From a bacterium (GTDB lineage: Bacteria > Sumerlaeota > Sumerlaeia > MVZB01): 14,295 bases of DNA. Each line of letters opens with the position of its first letter. The stretch's first letter is position 1. Positions 1 through 7,207 of the stretch are shown here, piece after piece. Made by a program: the position numbers and the translations under genes. The notes under the pieces were generated by a model that worked only from the letters and a program-made list of their open reading frames with translations, was not told the DNA's origin and did no database searches. The DNA is taken from contig JAMCWS010000050.1 of NCBI GenBank assembly GCA_023480605.1, forward strand, positions 1-14,295, given 5' to 3'.

Positions 1-50
1 ATGAGATAAAGCGCTGATTTTGTGAATGTTATGAATCGGGCTGGATTTGC

Positions 51-94
51 CTGGCCATTGTGGCCAGCGCCGCGGTCTTGCGAAAACCGCGGCG
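51..94 (+). other. Two abutting hairpins in the leader of URO-D-like gene 1
   Basis: Two perfect inverted repeats lie end to end. The first pairs CTGGCCA (51-57) with TGGCCAG (61-67) around a 3-nt loop. The second pairs CGCCGCGGT (68-76) with ACCGCGGCG (86-94) around a 9-nt loop. Neither is followed by a T-run on either strand, so this is not a standard intrinsic terminator. The pair lies about 85 nt before the chosen start of the next gene. It could be a structured 5' leader or the 3' end of an upstream transcript outside the window. The pairing is read directly; the role is unknown. Confidence 0.4.
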
Positions 95-179
95 GAATGA
101 TATTGCTCGTGGTCGAACCGCCGCCGCCGCGCGGGGGCGCGCGCCGTGCCGACTGCGCCGCCGGGAAAGGATTTCACCC

Positions 180-1343
180 ATGGCCGACCGCCCGACGATG
201 AACGCGCGCGAACGCTACTTCGAAACCATGCGCTTCGGCACGCCCGACCGAATACCGTTCGCGCCGGGATATCCACGCAAATCGACCCTGGAGGCATGGC
301 GCCGGCAAGGGCTGCCCGAGGGGGTTTCGTGGGAGGAGGAGCTTTACCGGCGGCTCGGGATCGAACGGCGGATGACACAGCCTGCCGTGCAGCCGGGGGT
401 CAACTTCCGCATGATGCCGATGTTCGAGGAGAAGGTGATCGAACGCATTCCGGGCAATCCCGGCCATCTGGTCGTGCAGGACTGGATGGGCAACATCGTC
501 GAGATCTCCAGCGAATTCGACGTGACCTACCTGCGCAACGCCATCGACTTCGTGACGCGCAAGTGGCACCGGTTCCCGGTGGAAGGACCGGCGGATTTCG
601 AGGCGATGAAACGCCGGTATAATCCGGAAAATCCAGGCCGCTTCCCGGAGGACTGGTCGGAGCGTTGCCGGGCGATGCGCGAGCGCGATTACGTCACCAC
701 GGTGTCGTTTTCAGGTCCCTTCTGGCAATTGCGCGAGTGGTGCGGCTTCGAGCCGTTGTGCGTGTTGTTCGCCACCGATCCCGGATTCGTCGAGGAGATG
801 GTCGCGTTTTGGACGATCTTCGTCGCGCGCACGCTGGCCCCCATCCTCGATGCCGGCGTGCTGGACCATATCGTCATCAACGAAGACATGGCGTTCAAAG
901 AACATCCGATGATATCGCCGGAGATGACGCGGCGCCTGCTGGCCCCGGCCTATGCGCGGTGGCTCGGCGAGGCGCGCCAGGCCGGCGTGGGCGTCATCGA
1001 GATGGATTCGGACGGGCGGATCGACTTACTCGTCCCGATCTGGATCGAGTGCGGTTTTCACGCGTGCAGTCCGATCGAAGTGGCCGCCGGGTGCGACATC
1101 AACGCGTATCGCCGCCGATTCGGCCGGCGTATCGCCTACGCCGGCGGGGTCGACAAGCGCTGCATCGCGCGCGGCGGGGCGACCATTGAGGCGGAACTGG
1201 AGCGCATCGCGCCCGTCATCCGCGACGGCGGATACCTGCCGGGCTGCGATCACGGCGTGCCGCCCGACATCGCCTGGCCGGACTTCATCCATTACGCGCG
1301 CCGATTGGCTGAACTGCCCGGCTGGCTCTCCGCGGGCAGATGA
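180..1343 (+). CDS. URO-D superfamily protein 1 (D-x-D-G type)
   Basis: This predicted 387-residue cytosolic protein belongs to the uroporphyrinogen decarboxylase/methyltransferase (UROD/MetE-like TIM-barrel) superfamily. The N-terminus carries the family opening MNARERYFETMRFG..PDRIPF. Residues 235-251 (NEDMAFKEHPMISPEMT) match the usual barrel-strand motif. The position normally occupied by H-x-C-G is D276-S-D278-G279, and the C-terminal motif is G-C356-D-H358-G-V-P-P-D. It is therefore neither a classical HemE nor an obvious zinc-dependent corrinoid methyltransferase. A longer reading frame extends upstream to 60, but its extra 40 residues are Arg/Ala-rich and unlike the family. ATG at 180 is preceded by GGGAAAGG (163-170) with a 9-nt spacer; ATG at 198 is the alternative. 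It is convergent with the RND gene. The substrate is unknown; membership of the superfamily is secure. Confidence 0.88.
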   Translation: MADRPTMNARERYFETMRFGTPDRIPFAPGYPRKSTLEAWRRQGLPEGVSWEEELYRRLGIERRMTQPAVQPGVNFRMMPMFEEKVIERIPGNPGHLVVQDWMGNIVEISSEFDVTYLRNAIDFVTRKWHRFPVEGPADFEAMKRRYNPENPGRFPEDWSERCRAMRERDYVTTVSFSGPFWQLREWCGFEPLCVLFATDPGFVEEMVAFWTIFVARTLAPILDAGVLDHIVINEDMAFKEHPMISPEMTRRLLAPAYARWLGEARQAGVGVIEMDSDGRIDLLVPIWIECGFHACSPIEVAAGCDINAYRRRFGRRIAYAGGVDKRCIARGGATIEAELERIAPVIRDGGYLPGCDHGVPPDIAWPDFIHYARRLAELPGWLSAGR

Positions 1344-1359
1344 GCGAACGCCGCGACCG

Positions 1360-1377
1360 CGCCTGCCGGGGCGGGCG
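1360..1377. other. Small hairpin between convergent genes
   Basis: The 48-bp gap between the convergent URO-D-like gene 1 and the RND gene contains CGCCTGC (1360-1366) pairing with GCGGGCG (1371-1377), including one G-U pair, around a CGGG loop. No T-run follows on either strand. It may slow or end transcription from both sides, but it is not a clear intrinsic terminator. Confidence 0.25.
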
Positions 1378-1391
1378 AACAAGCGTCAGTA

Positions 1392-4300
1392 TTAATCGCC
1401 GGCAGCGTCTTTGGCGGACTGGCGTCGGGCGGCCTTACCGAGTGTTTTTTCGATCAACACATAAAAAAGCGGGGCGAAGACGGTTACCAGGAAGGTTGAG
1501 GTTGCCACGCCGCCGATCACGCCCGTGCCGATGGCCTTTTGCGCGCCGGCGCCGGCGCCATGGGCCATCGCCAGCGGCAGGACGCCGAATCCGAAGGCGA
1601 GCGAGGTCATTACGATCGGCCGCAGACGCAGCTTGGAGGCTTCCAGGGTGGCCTCGACGAGTTCCTTGCCGTCTTCCACCCGGGCCTTGGCGAACTGGAC
1701 GATCAGGATGGCGTTCTTGGTGGTGAGGCCCAGGGTGGTGAGCAGGCCGATCTGGAAATAGACATCGTTGGGCAACCCGCGCAGCGAGGTGGCGATGACG
1801 CCGCCGATGACGCCCAGCGGCAGCGCCATCAGGATCGAGATGGGGATCGGCCAGCTTTCATAGAGCGCGGCCAGGCAGAGGAAAATCACGAGCACGGAGA
1901 AGGCGTAAAGAAACGGCGCCTGGGCGCCGGACTGGCGCTCCTGGTAGGAGACGCCGGTCCAGTCGCTGTCGAAACCGGCCGGGAGCTTGCGCGTGAGGTC
2001 TTCCATAATCGCCATGGCTTCGCCGGAACTTCTTCGCTGCGCGGGTTCGCCCAGGATATTGGCGGACGGGAAACCATTGAAACGTTCGAGCATCTGGGGG
2101 CCGTAGGTCCACTTGCCGGTGGCAAAGGCGGAAAAAGGAACCATTTTGGAATCGGAATTGCGGACATAGAGCTTGTCAATATCCTCGGGCAGCATACGGT
2201 CATTCTGGTCGGCCTGGACGTAGACGCGCTTGACGCGGCCGTTCTGAATGAAATCGTTGGCGTAGGCGCTGCCGAAGGCGGCGGAAATGGTGCTGTGGAT
2301 GGCGGCGATCGGCAGTCCGAGGGCGCCCGCCTGCTCCCAATCGACGGCAAGGCGATACTCGGGAACGTCATCGAGGCCGTTGGGGCGGACGCGAACGAGG
2401 CGCGAATCCTTGCCGGCAAGGTCAACCAATTGGGCGCGGGCGTCCGTCATGGCCTGATGCCCCAGACCCGCGCGGTCGACCAGTTGCAGATCGAAGCCGC
2501 CGGCCGTGCCCAATTCGACCACCGCCGGAGGCGGGAAGGCGAAGACCATGGCATTGCGGATCCGCGAGAACTCCTTCATGGCGCGGCCGACCAGCGCATC
2601 CACCTTCAGGTCAGGCCGGTTGCGCAGATCCCAGTCCTTGAGCTTCACGAATGCCATGCCGGCATTCTGGGCCTGGCCCGCAAAGCTCGATCCGGCGATG
2701 GTCATGCAGGAATCGACCGTTTTCGACTCTCGCGTCGTGAAGTATTCCGTGATCCGGTTCATTACGGCGCTGGTTTGCTCCAGGGTCGATCCGGTGGGCA
2801 GCGTCGTCTGGACGAACATAATGCCCTGGTCTTCATCGGGGAGATAGGCGGTGGGCATGCGCTGGAAGAGATAGCCCATCGCGATGACGATGAGGACAAA
2901 AGCCAGGAGGTAGCGGAGCTTTTTCGACAGCGCGTGGCCCACGACGCCAAGGTAAATGTCTCGGGCTCGGAAGAACGACCGGTCGAACCAGCGGAAGAAC
3001 GGGCGTAGAAAGAAGACGGCGTTTTCGGCCGGTTCGTGGCCCTTGGCCACCGGCTTGAGCAGCGAGGCGCACAGCACCGGGGTCAGGATCAGGGCGACGA
3101 CGACCGACAGCAGCATGGAGGCGATGATCGTCACCGAAAACTGGCGATAGATGACGCCGGTGGAGCCGCCGAAGAAAGCCATGGGTCCGAAGACGGCGGA
3201 AAGCACGAGGCCGATGCCGATCAGGGCGCTGGTGATTTGCTCCATGGATTTGGCGGTGGCTTCGCGGGGCGGCAATCCTTCCTCGGCCATGATGCGCTCG
3301 ACGTTTTCGACCACGACGATCGCGTCATCGACGAGCAGGCCGATGGCCAGCACCATCGCGAACATGGTCAGCATGTTGATCGAAAAGCCGAGAAACCCGA
3401 GCGTGGCGAAAGTGCCGAGAATCACCACCGGCACGGCGATGGTCGGGATCAGGGTGGCGCGCAGGTTGCCCATGAACAGATACATGACGAGGAAAACGAG
3501 CACGATGGCCTCGAAGAGGGTCTTGACGACCTCGCCGATGGCGACCCTGACGAACGGCGTCGTGTCGTAGGGATAAATGACCTTCATGCCGGGAGGAAAG
3601 AACCGCGAAAGCTCGGTCATGGTGTCCTTGATGTTTTTCGCGGTTTCAAGGGCGTTGGCGCCGGCGGCCTGGCGGACGGCGAGGGCGGTGGAGGGATACT
3701 TGCCGTTGTAGTTCACGCTGACGCCATAACGTTCAGATCCCAGTTCGGTGCGGCCGACGTCGCGGACCCGGACGGTCGAGCCGTCTGGAGCGATGCGCAA
3801 CGGAATCGCGGCGAATTCCTCGGGGGTGCTGAGCAAATTCTGAACGATGATTGAGGCGTTGAGACGCTGGCCCTCGACGGCCGGCGTCGCGCCGAACTGG
3901 CCGGCCGAAACCTGGACATTGTAGCTTTGCAGCGCCGTCAGTACGTCGTTGATCGTCATTTGGTATTGGGTCAGCTTCTCCGAATCGAGCCAGACGCGCA
4001 TGGCATACTGGCCGCCGAATATTTCGACTTCGCCGACGCCGGGTACGCGCGACAGCACCTGCTCGACGTGCGACTGGGCATAATCGCCCAGGTCCCACAT
4101 GTTCATGCTGCCATCTTCGGAGATGAGGCCGACCAGGATCAGAAAATTACGGGTGGATTTGCTGACCTTGACGCCCTGGCGCTGGACCACGTTGGGCAGA
4201 CTGGCCATCGCGAGCTGGAGCTTGTTCTGCACCTTGGACCAGGCCATGTCGGGGTCAGTGCCGGGGGCGAAGGTGAGTTCGATGCGGCCGGAACCCGACG

Positions 4301-4553
4301 ACGTGCTCTTGGCGGACATATAGAGCAGGTTGTCGAAACCGGTCATTTTCTGCTCGATGATCTGGACCACGGTGTTCTCGACCGTTTCGGCGGAGGCGCC
4401 GGGGTAGAACGCGTCGACGGCGATCGAGGGGGGGGCGATGGGAGGATACTGGGAAACGGGGAGCTTGTAAATGGCCAGGCCGCCGGCCACCATGATTGTG
4501 ATGGCGATGACCCAGGCAAAGACGGGCCGATCCAGGAAGAATTTGGACAACAT
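1392..4553 (-). CDS. RND multidrug efflux transporter, AcrB/MexB (HAE1) type
   Basis: This 1053-residue inner-membrane proton antiporter matches the usual family length of about 1030-1050. It opens with MLSKFFLDRPVFAWVIAI, the first transmembrane helix. The proton-relay pair D409-D410 sits in GLLVDDAIVVVENVER (residues 405-420, equivalent to AcrB D407/D408), and K946 in TTKNAILIVQFAKAR corresponds to AcrB K940. Two large periplasmic loops (about 35-340 and 565-875) and hydrophobic blocks at about 340-500, 545-563 and 880-1035 give the 12-helix pattern. ATG at 4553 has a GGAG Shine-Dalgarno (complement of 4561-4564) 7 nt upstream. It is the third gene of tetR-MFP-RND, 75 nt after the adaptor. 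It should form a tripartite pump with the adaptor and an outer-membrane channel encoded elsewhere. The drug range cannot be read from sequence. Confidence 0.97.
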   Translation of the reverse strand: MLSKFFLDRPVFAWVIAITIMVAGGLAIYKLPVSQYPPIAPPSIAVDAFYPGASAETVENTVVQIIEQKMTGFDNLLYMSAKSTSSGSGRIELTFAPGTDPDMAWSKVQNKLQLAMASLPNVVQRQGVKVSKSTRNFLILVGLISEDGSMNMWDLGDYAQSHVEQVLSRVPGVGEVEIFGGQYAMRVWLDSEKLTQYQMTINDVLTALQSYNVQVSAGQFGATPAVEGQRLNASIIVQNLLSTPEEFAAIPLRIAPDGSTVRVRDVGRTELGSERYGVSVNYNGKYPSTALAVRQAAGANALETAKNIKDTMTELSRFFPPGMKVIYPYDTTPFVRVAIGEVVKTLFEAIVLVFLVMYLFMGNLRATLIPTIAVPVVILGTFATLGFLGFSINMLTMFAMVLAIGLLVDDAIVVVENVERIMAEEGLPPREATAKSMEQITSALIGIGLVLSAVFGPMAFFGGSTGVIYRQFSVTIIASMLLSVVVALILTPVLCASLLKPVAKGHEPAENAVFFLRPFFRWFDRSFFRARDIYLGVVGHALSKKLRYLLAFVLIVIAMGYLFQRMPTAYLPDEDQGIMFVQTTLPTGSTLEQTSAVMNRITEYFTTRESKTVDSCMTIAGSSFAGQAQNAGMAFVKLKDWDLRNRPDLKVDALVGRAMKEFSRIRNAMVFAFPPPAVVELGTAGGFDLQLVDRAGLGHQAMTDARAQLVDLAGKDSRLVRVRPNGLDDVPEYRLAVDWEQAGALGLPIAAIHSTISAAFGSAYANDFIQNGRVKRVYVQADQNDRMLPEDIDKLYVRNSDSKMVPFSAFATGKWTYGPQMLERFNGFPSANILGEPAQRRSSGEAMAIMEDLTRKLPAGFDSDWTGVSYQERQSGAQAPFLYAFSVLVIFLCLAALYESWPIPISILMALPLGVIGGVIATSLRGLPNDVYFQIGLLTTLGLTTKNAILIVQFAKARVEDGKELVEATLEASKLRLRPIVMTSLAFGFGVLPLAMAHGAGAGAQKAIGTGVIGGVATSTFLVTVFAPLFYVLIEKTLGKAARRQSAKDAAGD

Positions 4554-4578
4554 GGTGCGACTCCGTTATCCGTAAAAG

Positions 4579-4592
4579 GCGGCGTTTGCCGC
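4579..4592 (-). other. GC hairpin between adaptor and RND genes
   Basis: GCGGC (4579-4583) pairs perfectly with GCCGC (4588-4592) around a GTTT loop, inside the 75-nt spacer of the efflux operon. It could modulate expression of the transporter relative to the adaptor or stabilise an mRNA end. There is no T-run to make it a clear terminator. Confidence 0.3.
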
Positions 4593-4620
4593 GAAAACAC
4601 ACGAAAGGACGCGAAATACT
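4591..4620. repeat. Three tandem 10-nt units, consensus RCGAAAnnAC
   Basis: The spacer between the adaptor and RND genes contains GCGAAAACAC, ACGAAAGGAC and GCGAAATACT back to back, an exact 10-nt period. On the minus strand it reads as TTTCGYGT-type units. It resembles the short CGAAA-rich intergenic repeats (CACGAAA-type strings) that I recall from several environmental bacterial genomes; that likeness is from memory and is not checked here. Function unknown. Confidence 0.45.
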
Positions 4621-4628
4621 AAGCGCCC

Positions 4629-6008
4629 TCAATGCGCCGCCGGCCTATCTGCGTCGCGCGCGAGGGCGCCGTCGGCCCGGGGCTTATGAAAGGGAACGGC
4701 TTTGACCTCGGAACCGGCGCGCGCCCTTTGCAGGCCCTCGACGATGACGCGGTCGCCGGCCGCCAGACCTTGCGAAACGAGCCAACGGTCGCCAAGCGCG
4801 CGGTCGAGCGTGAGCACCCGCTGCTCGACCTTGCCTGAGGCATCGACGATCATTGCGATGGGCTGGCCCTTGGTGTCGCGCGTGACGGCCTGTTGCGGGA
4901 CCAGCAGAGCCTTCGGATTCACCCCTTCGGTGATGATCGCGCGGACGAACATTCCGGGCAGCAGGATTGCGTCGGGATTCGGGAAAACGATCCGAATGAG
5001 CACCGAGCCGGTCGATTGATCGACGGTCACGTCGCGAAACTGGAGGGCGCCTTCCTGAGCATACGGCTGGCCGTCCTCCAAGACGAGGCGGACTTTGCTC
5101 ACGACCGATCCGTCGCCATGGATCGTGTCGTTTGCGAGGCGGCGGCGCAAACGCAACAATTCGGCGGTCGATTGGGTTACATCGACGTAGATGGGATCCA
5201 ACTGCTGAATCGAAGCGAGCGCGAGGGGCTGGTGGGCGGTGACGAGCGCGCCCACGGTGACGTTGGATATGCCGATCCGGCCGGAAATGGGGGCGGTGAT
5301 GCGGGTGTATTCCAGGTTGATACGGGCCGCCTTGAGGGCCGCTTCGGCCTGCTGTATGGATGTTTCGGCCTCGGCCACGGCTTGCCGATTGCTGTTGACC
5401 TGCGCCTGGGCGGACCCCAGGGTGGCCTCGGCCACTTTGGCGTCGGTCACGGCCTTGTCGCGGTCACTGAGCGAAACGGCGCCGTCTTTGACCAGCGCCT
5501 CGATCCGCTGGCGATTGGTGAGGCAGAGATCCAGGGTGGCCTCTTGCTGCGTGGCATTGGCCAGGCCGGCTTTGAGAACGGCGCGAGCCTTCTCCGTGGT
5601 TATACGCGCGCCGGCGAGGTTCGCGTCGGCATTATCGACAGCCGCCTGATAAAGGGCCGGATCGATCTGGTAAAGCAGATCGCCCTGCTTGACATCCGCG
5701 CCTTCCTCGAACAGGCGCTTCTGAATGAGGCCGTTGACCTGGGGGCGCACCTCGGCCACCAGGTAGGCGCAGGTTCGTCCCGGCAGTTCGGTGGTGATTG
5801 TCACCGGCTCGGGTTGCATCGCCACCACGGCGACCTCGGGCGGCGCCTCGGTTCCGCCGGGGGCCGATTTGCCCTGGCCATCTTCCGCCATCGTGTGCCG
5901 GCCAATGTATAGAATCACGATCGCCGCCACAAGGACGCCGATAACGGCCAGGAGGATCTTCATCACGACTTGGCCTTTCACGCCGTTTTGTGTCCGTCCC
6001 GACATCAT
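4629..6008 (-). CDS. RND periplasmic adaptor (membrane-fusion protein), AcrA/MexA type
   Basis: This 459-residue adaptor links the RND transporter to an outer-membrane channel. Residues 17-36 (ILLAVIGVLVAAIVILYI core) form a single membrane anchor. There is no Cys lipobox, so unlike AcrA it is probably anchored by a helix and not by lipid. The first lipoyl half is at about 85-118 (VRPQVNGLIQKRLFEEGADV). A long Ala/Gln-rich alpha-hairpin follows at about 120-230, then the second lipoyl half (EYTRITAPISGRIG, 233-246), a beta-barrel (about 265-360) and a membrane-proximal domain with LLPGMFVRA (349-357) and VPQQAV (370-375). ATG at 6008 follows AAGAGG with a 6-nt spacer; ATG at 6005 or 5963 (MKILL) is also possible. 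It lies 96 nt downstream of the tetR gene in the same operon. Confidence 0.96.
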   Translation of the reverse strand: MMSGRTQNGVKGQVVMKILLAVIGVLVAAIVILYIGRHTMAEDGQGKSAPGGTEAPPEVAVVAMQPEPVTITTELPGRTCAYLVAEVRPQVNGLIQKRLFEEGADVKQGDLLYQIDPALYQAAVDNADANLAGARITTEKARAVLKAGLANATQQEATLDLCLTNRQRIEALVKDGAVSLSDRDKAVTDAKVAEATLGSAQAQVNSNRQAVAEAETSIQQAEAALKAARINLEYTRITAPISGRIGISNVTVGALVTAHQPLALASIQQLDPIYVDVTQSTAELLRLRRRLANDTIHGDGSVVSKVRLVLEDGQPYAQEGALQFRDVTVDQSTGSVLIRIVFPNPDAILLPGMFVRAIITEGVNPKALLVPQQAVTRDTKGQPIAMIVDASGKVEQRVLTLDRALGDRWLVSQGLAAGDRVIVEGLQRARAGSEVKAVPFHKPRADGALARDADRPAAH

Positions 6009-6029
6009 TTCACGCCTCTTTTCGGACTC

Positions 6030-6056
6030 AAACTGAAGTTACCGGTAGAAACTGAA
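6030..6056. repeat. Direct repeat AAACTGAA x2 flanking TACCGGTA
   Basis: AAACTGAA occurs at 6030-6037 and 6049-6056, 19 nt apart, with the palindrome TACCGGTA (6040-6047) between them. This lies just upstream of the adaptor gene start within the operon. The inner palindrome shares the TACC/GGTA ends of the operators upstream of tetR but lacks their full core. It may be chance, or a weak extra regulator site. Confidence 0.2.
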
Positions 6057-6104
6057 TTATGGCATCGATCGACCCAGCCGGTGCTGATATCGCCCGCGTC
6101 CTTG

Positions 6105-6695
6105 TTACGTTTGCCCCCCCTGGAGATCCGCTTCATGTGCCGGGGATCCAAGATCGTTGTCGGCGCGGGCAAGGGAGAGCAGATCCGCATACACCTTCTT
6201 CCGCCGCTCGGGATCAAGGAACGGCAGACTCAGCATTTCGGCGAAATGGAGTCCAAATGCGGCGAAAAATAATATTGTCGAGCGCTCGGGATGGCCCTCG
6301 GAGAGGATCCGCTTCGTGAAGCGATCGCACAATGTCTCCCGGAAGGGTTCCATGAGATCCGGGCGATTGGCGATAACGGCCAGGATCGCGGCGCTTCGTC
6401 GGGCATCGGTTTCGACCAGGGAAGACAGCACCTTGATTTCGATCATCAATTCACTGGGATTCTGCGGGGCGAGTTCCCGCCGGATCCGCTCGCGCCGGTT
6501 TTCCAGGTTTTCGATCAACCTGCCGATCATCGCGACAAGCAATGCTTCCTTGGTGGGAAAATTGTAGATCAATCCGCCCTTGCTGATCCGTGAACGCTCG
6601 GCCACGGCGTCGAGCGTCAGGTGGGCCGCGCCCGATTCGAGGACGATAGCCTCGGCGGCGTCAAGAAGAGCTTCCTTGGTTATCGATCGTGGCAT
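6105..6695 (-). CDS. TetR/AcrR-family transcriptional repressor of the efflux operon
   Basis: This 196-residue DNA-binding repressor has the usual TetR length. The N-terminal helix-turn-helix spans about residues 5-52 and includes KEALLDAAEAIV, LTLDAVAERSRISKG and LIYNFPTKEALL. The C-terminal ligand/dimer domain (about 60-190) resembles the TetR_C_28-type domain, including LPFLDPERRKKVYADLLSLA. The ATG at 6695 is preferred because a GGGGG stretch lies 8 nt upstream; a TTG at 6701 would add two residues. It is the first gene of tetR-MFP-RND. Two palindromic operators and a sigma-70 promoter lie directly upstream, so negative autoregulation with derepression by a pump substrate is the likely circuit. 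The inducer is unknown. Confidence 0.94.
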   Translation of the reverse strand: MPRSITKEALLDAAEAIVLESGAAHLTLDAVAERSRISKGGLIYNFPTKEALLVAMIGRLIENLENRRERIRRELAPQNPSELMIEIKVLSSLVETDARRSAAILAVIANRPDLMEPFRETLCDRFTKRILSEGHPERSTILFFAAFGLHFAEMLSLPFLDPERRKKVYADLLSLARADNDLGSPAHEADLQGGQT

Positions 6696-6716
6696 CGGCA
6701 AGGCCCCCGTTTATTG

Positions 6717-6732
6717 TACCGACCGGTCGGTA
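6717..6732. promoter_or_regulatory. TetR-type operator O1, perfect 16-bp palindrome
   Basis: TACCGACCGGTCGGTA is perfectly self-complementary. Accgaccggtcggt-type palindromes are common among TetR-family operators. It lies 22 nt upstream of the tetR start codon and downstream of the predicted transcription start, so bound repressor would block elongation or initiation of the tetR-MFP-RND transcript. Confidence 0.75.
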
Positions 6733-6760
6733 TTATACCGACTAGACGGTATACTATCCA
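6732..6760 (-). promoter_or_regulatory. Possible second promoter (TATAAT) between the operators
   Basis: On the minus strand a perfect TATAAT (complement of 6732-6737) sits in the gap between the two operators. With a 17-nt spacer its -35 would be TGGATA (complement of 6755-6760), a 4/6 match. It may be an alternative start for the same operon, or an accidental match in an AT-rich operator spacer. Confidence 0.35.
6734..6753. promoter_or_regulatory. TetR-type operator O2, imperfect 20-bp palindrome
   Basis: TATACCGACTAGACGGTATA is a palindrome with one mismatched pair (6741/6746). It shares TACCGAC..GAC/GTCGGTA character with O1, with centres 19 bp apart. It overlaps the downstream half of the -10 element and the expected transcription start, the usual place for steric repression. 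Confidence 0.7.
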
Positions 6761-6779
6761 TTGGAGCATCACGTGTCAA
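6751..6779 (-). promoter_or_regulatory. Sigma-70 promoter of the tetR-MFP-RND operon
   Basis: On the minus strand a consensus -35 TTGACA (complement of 6774-6779) is followed by a 17-bp spacer and TAGTAT (complement of 6751-6756, 4/6 to TATAAT). The transcription start is predicted near 6744, inside operator O2. This is the best-supported sigma-70 promoter in the window. Confidence 0.75.
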
Positions 6780-7207
6780 GGTTTTTTGGAATTCGCAACA
6801 AACGTCTGAGAATGATCGGCGGTGTTGGCGTAAGCCAGGATGATACAGTGATCTATTTCAATTGCGCGCTGGTGTTGGGTGGGTGATTGAGCGCGGCGGA
6901 GCCGCAACCAAAGTGTCGAAAATCACGTGGAGTTCAAGCTTTCATTTGATAGACATCTCGCAAATCCGCCGCCGCCCGGCCAGGATTGCGCCCGACGCGC
7001 CCGATGACGGCCGCCCAATCCGTGGAGCGGCCGGAAGATTCGGCGGGTATCCCAGGCTGGCGGGAAAAGACGACACCGCGGGATTTGGCGCTGCGATATC
7101 GTTTGGGATTGCCAGTTCCTTGCATTTGACGCAATACAGTGGGACGATCTCCCTCAGGATCAAGCGACTCAAATGGCTTGGTTAGCCACACTTGAAATGA
7201 CGGTCCA
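6780..7207. other. Intergenic region between the tetR promoter and the MFS gene
   Basis: There are about 430 bp with no gene I recognise. Short open frames exist on both strands, including a minus-strand frame around 7172-6942 with a CVKC pair, but they overlap each other, start at rare codons or lack ribosome sites, and match no family I know. The MFS promoter must lie here, but I see no convincing -35/-10 pair. Confidence 0.4.

Noticed and set aside
1..9. Short ATGAGATAA at the window start as an upstream gene end
   Set aside because: Nine bases are not enough to support any coding claim.
60..179. Upstream extension of URO-D-like gene 1 by 40 codons
   Set aside because: The extra residues are Arg/Ala-rich and unlike the family, they cover the leader hairpin region, and a good ribosome site precedes the ATG at 180.
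1539..3854. Long plus-strand open frames opposite the RND gene
   Set aside because: These are antisense shadows of a GC-rich coding sequence; the translations are Gly/Asp/His-rich and the minus-strand RND protein is unambiguous.
6942..7172. Minus-strand 76-residue frame with a CVKC motif
   Set aside because: It starts at TTG, has no ribosome site, lacks a second Cys pair and overlaps other open frames; no family recognised.
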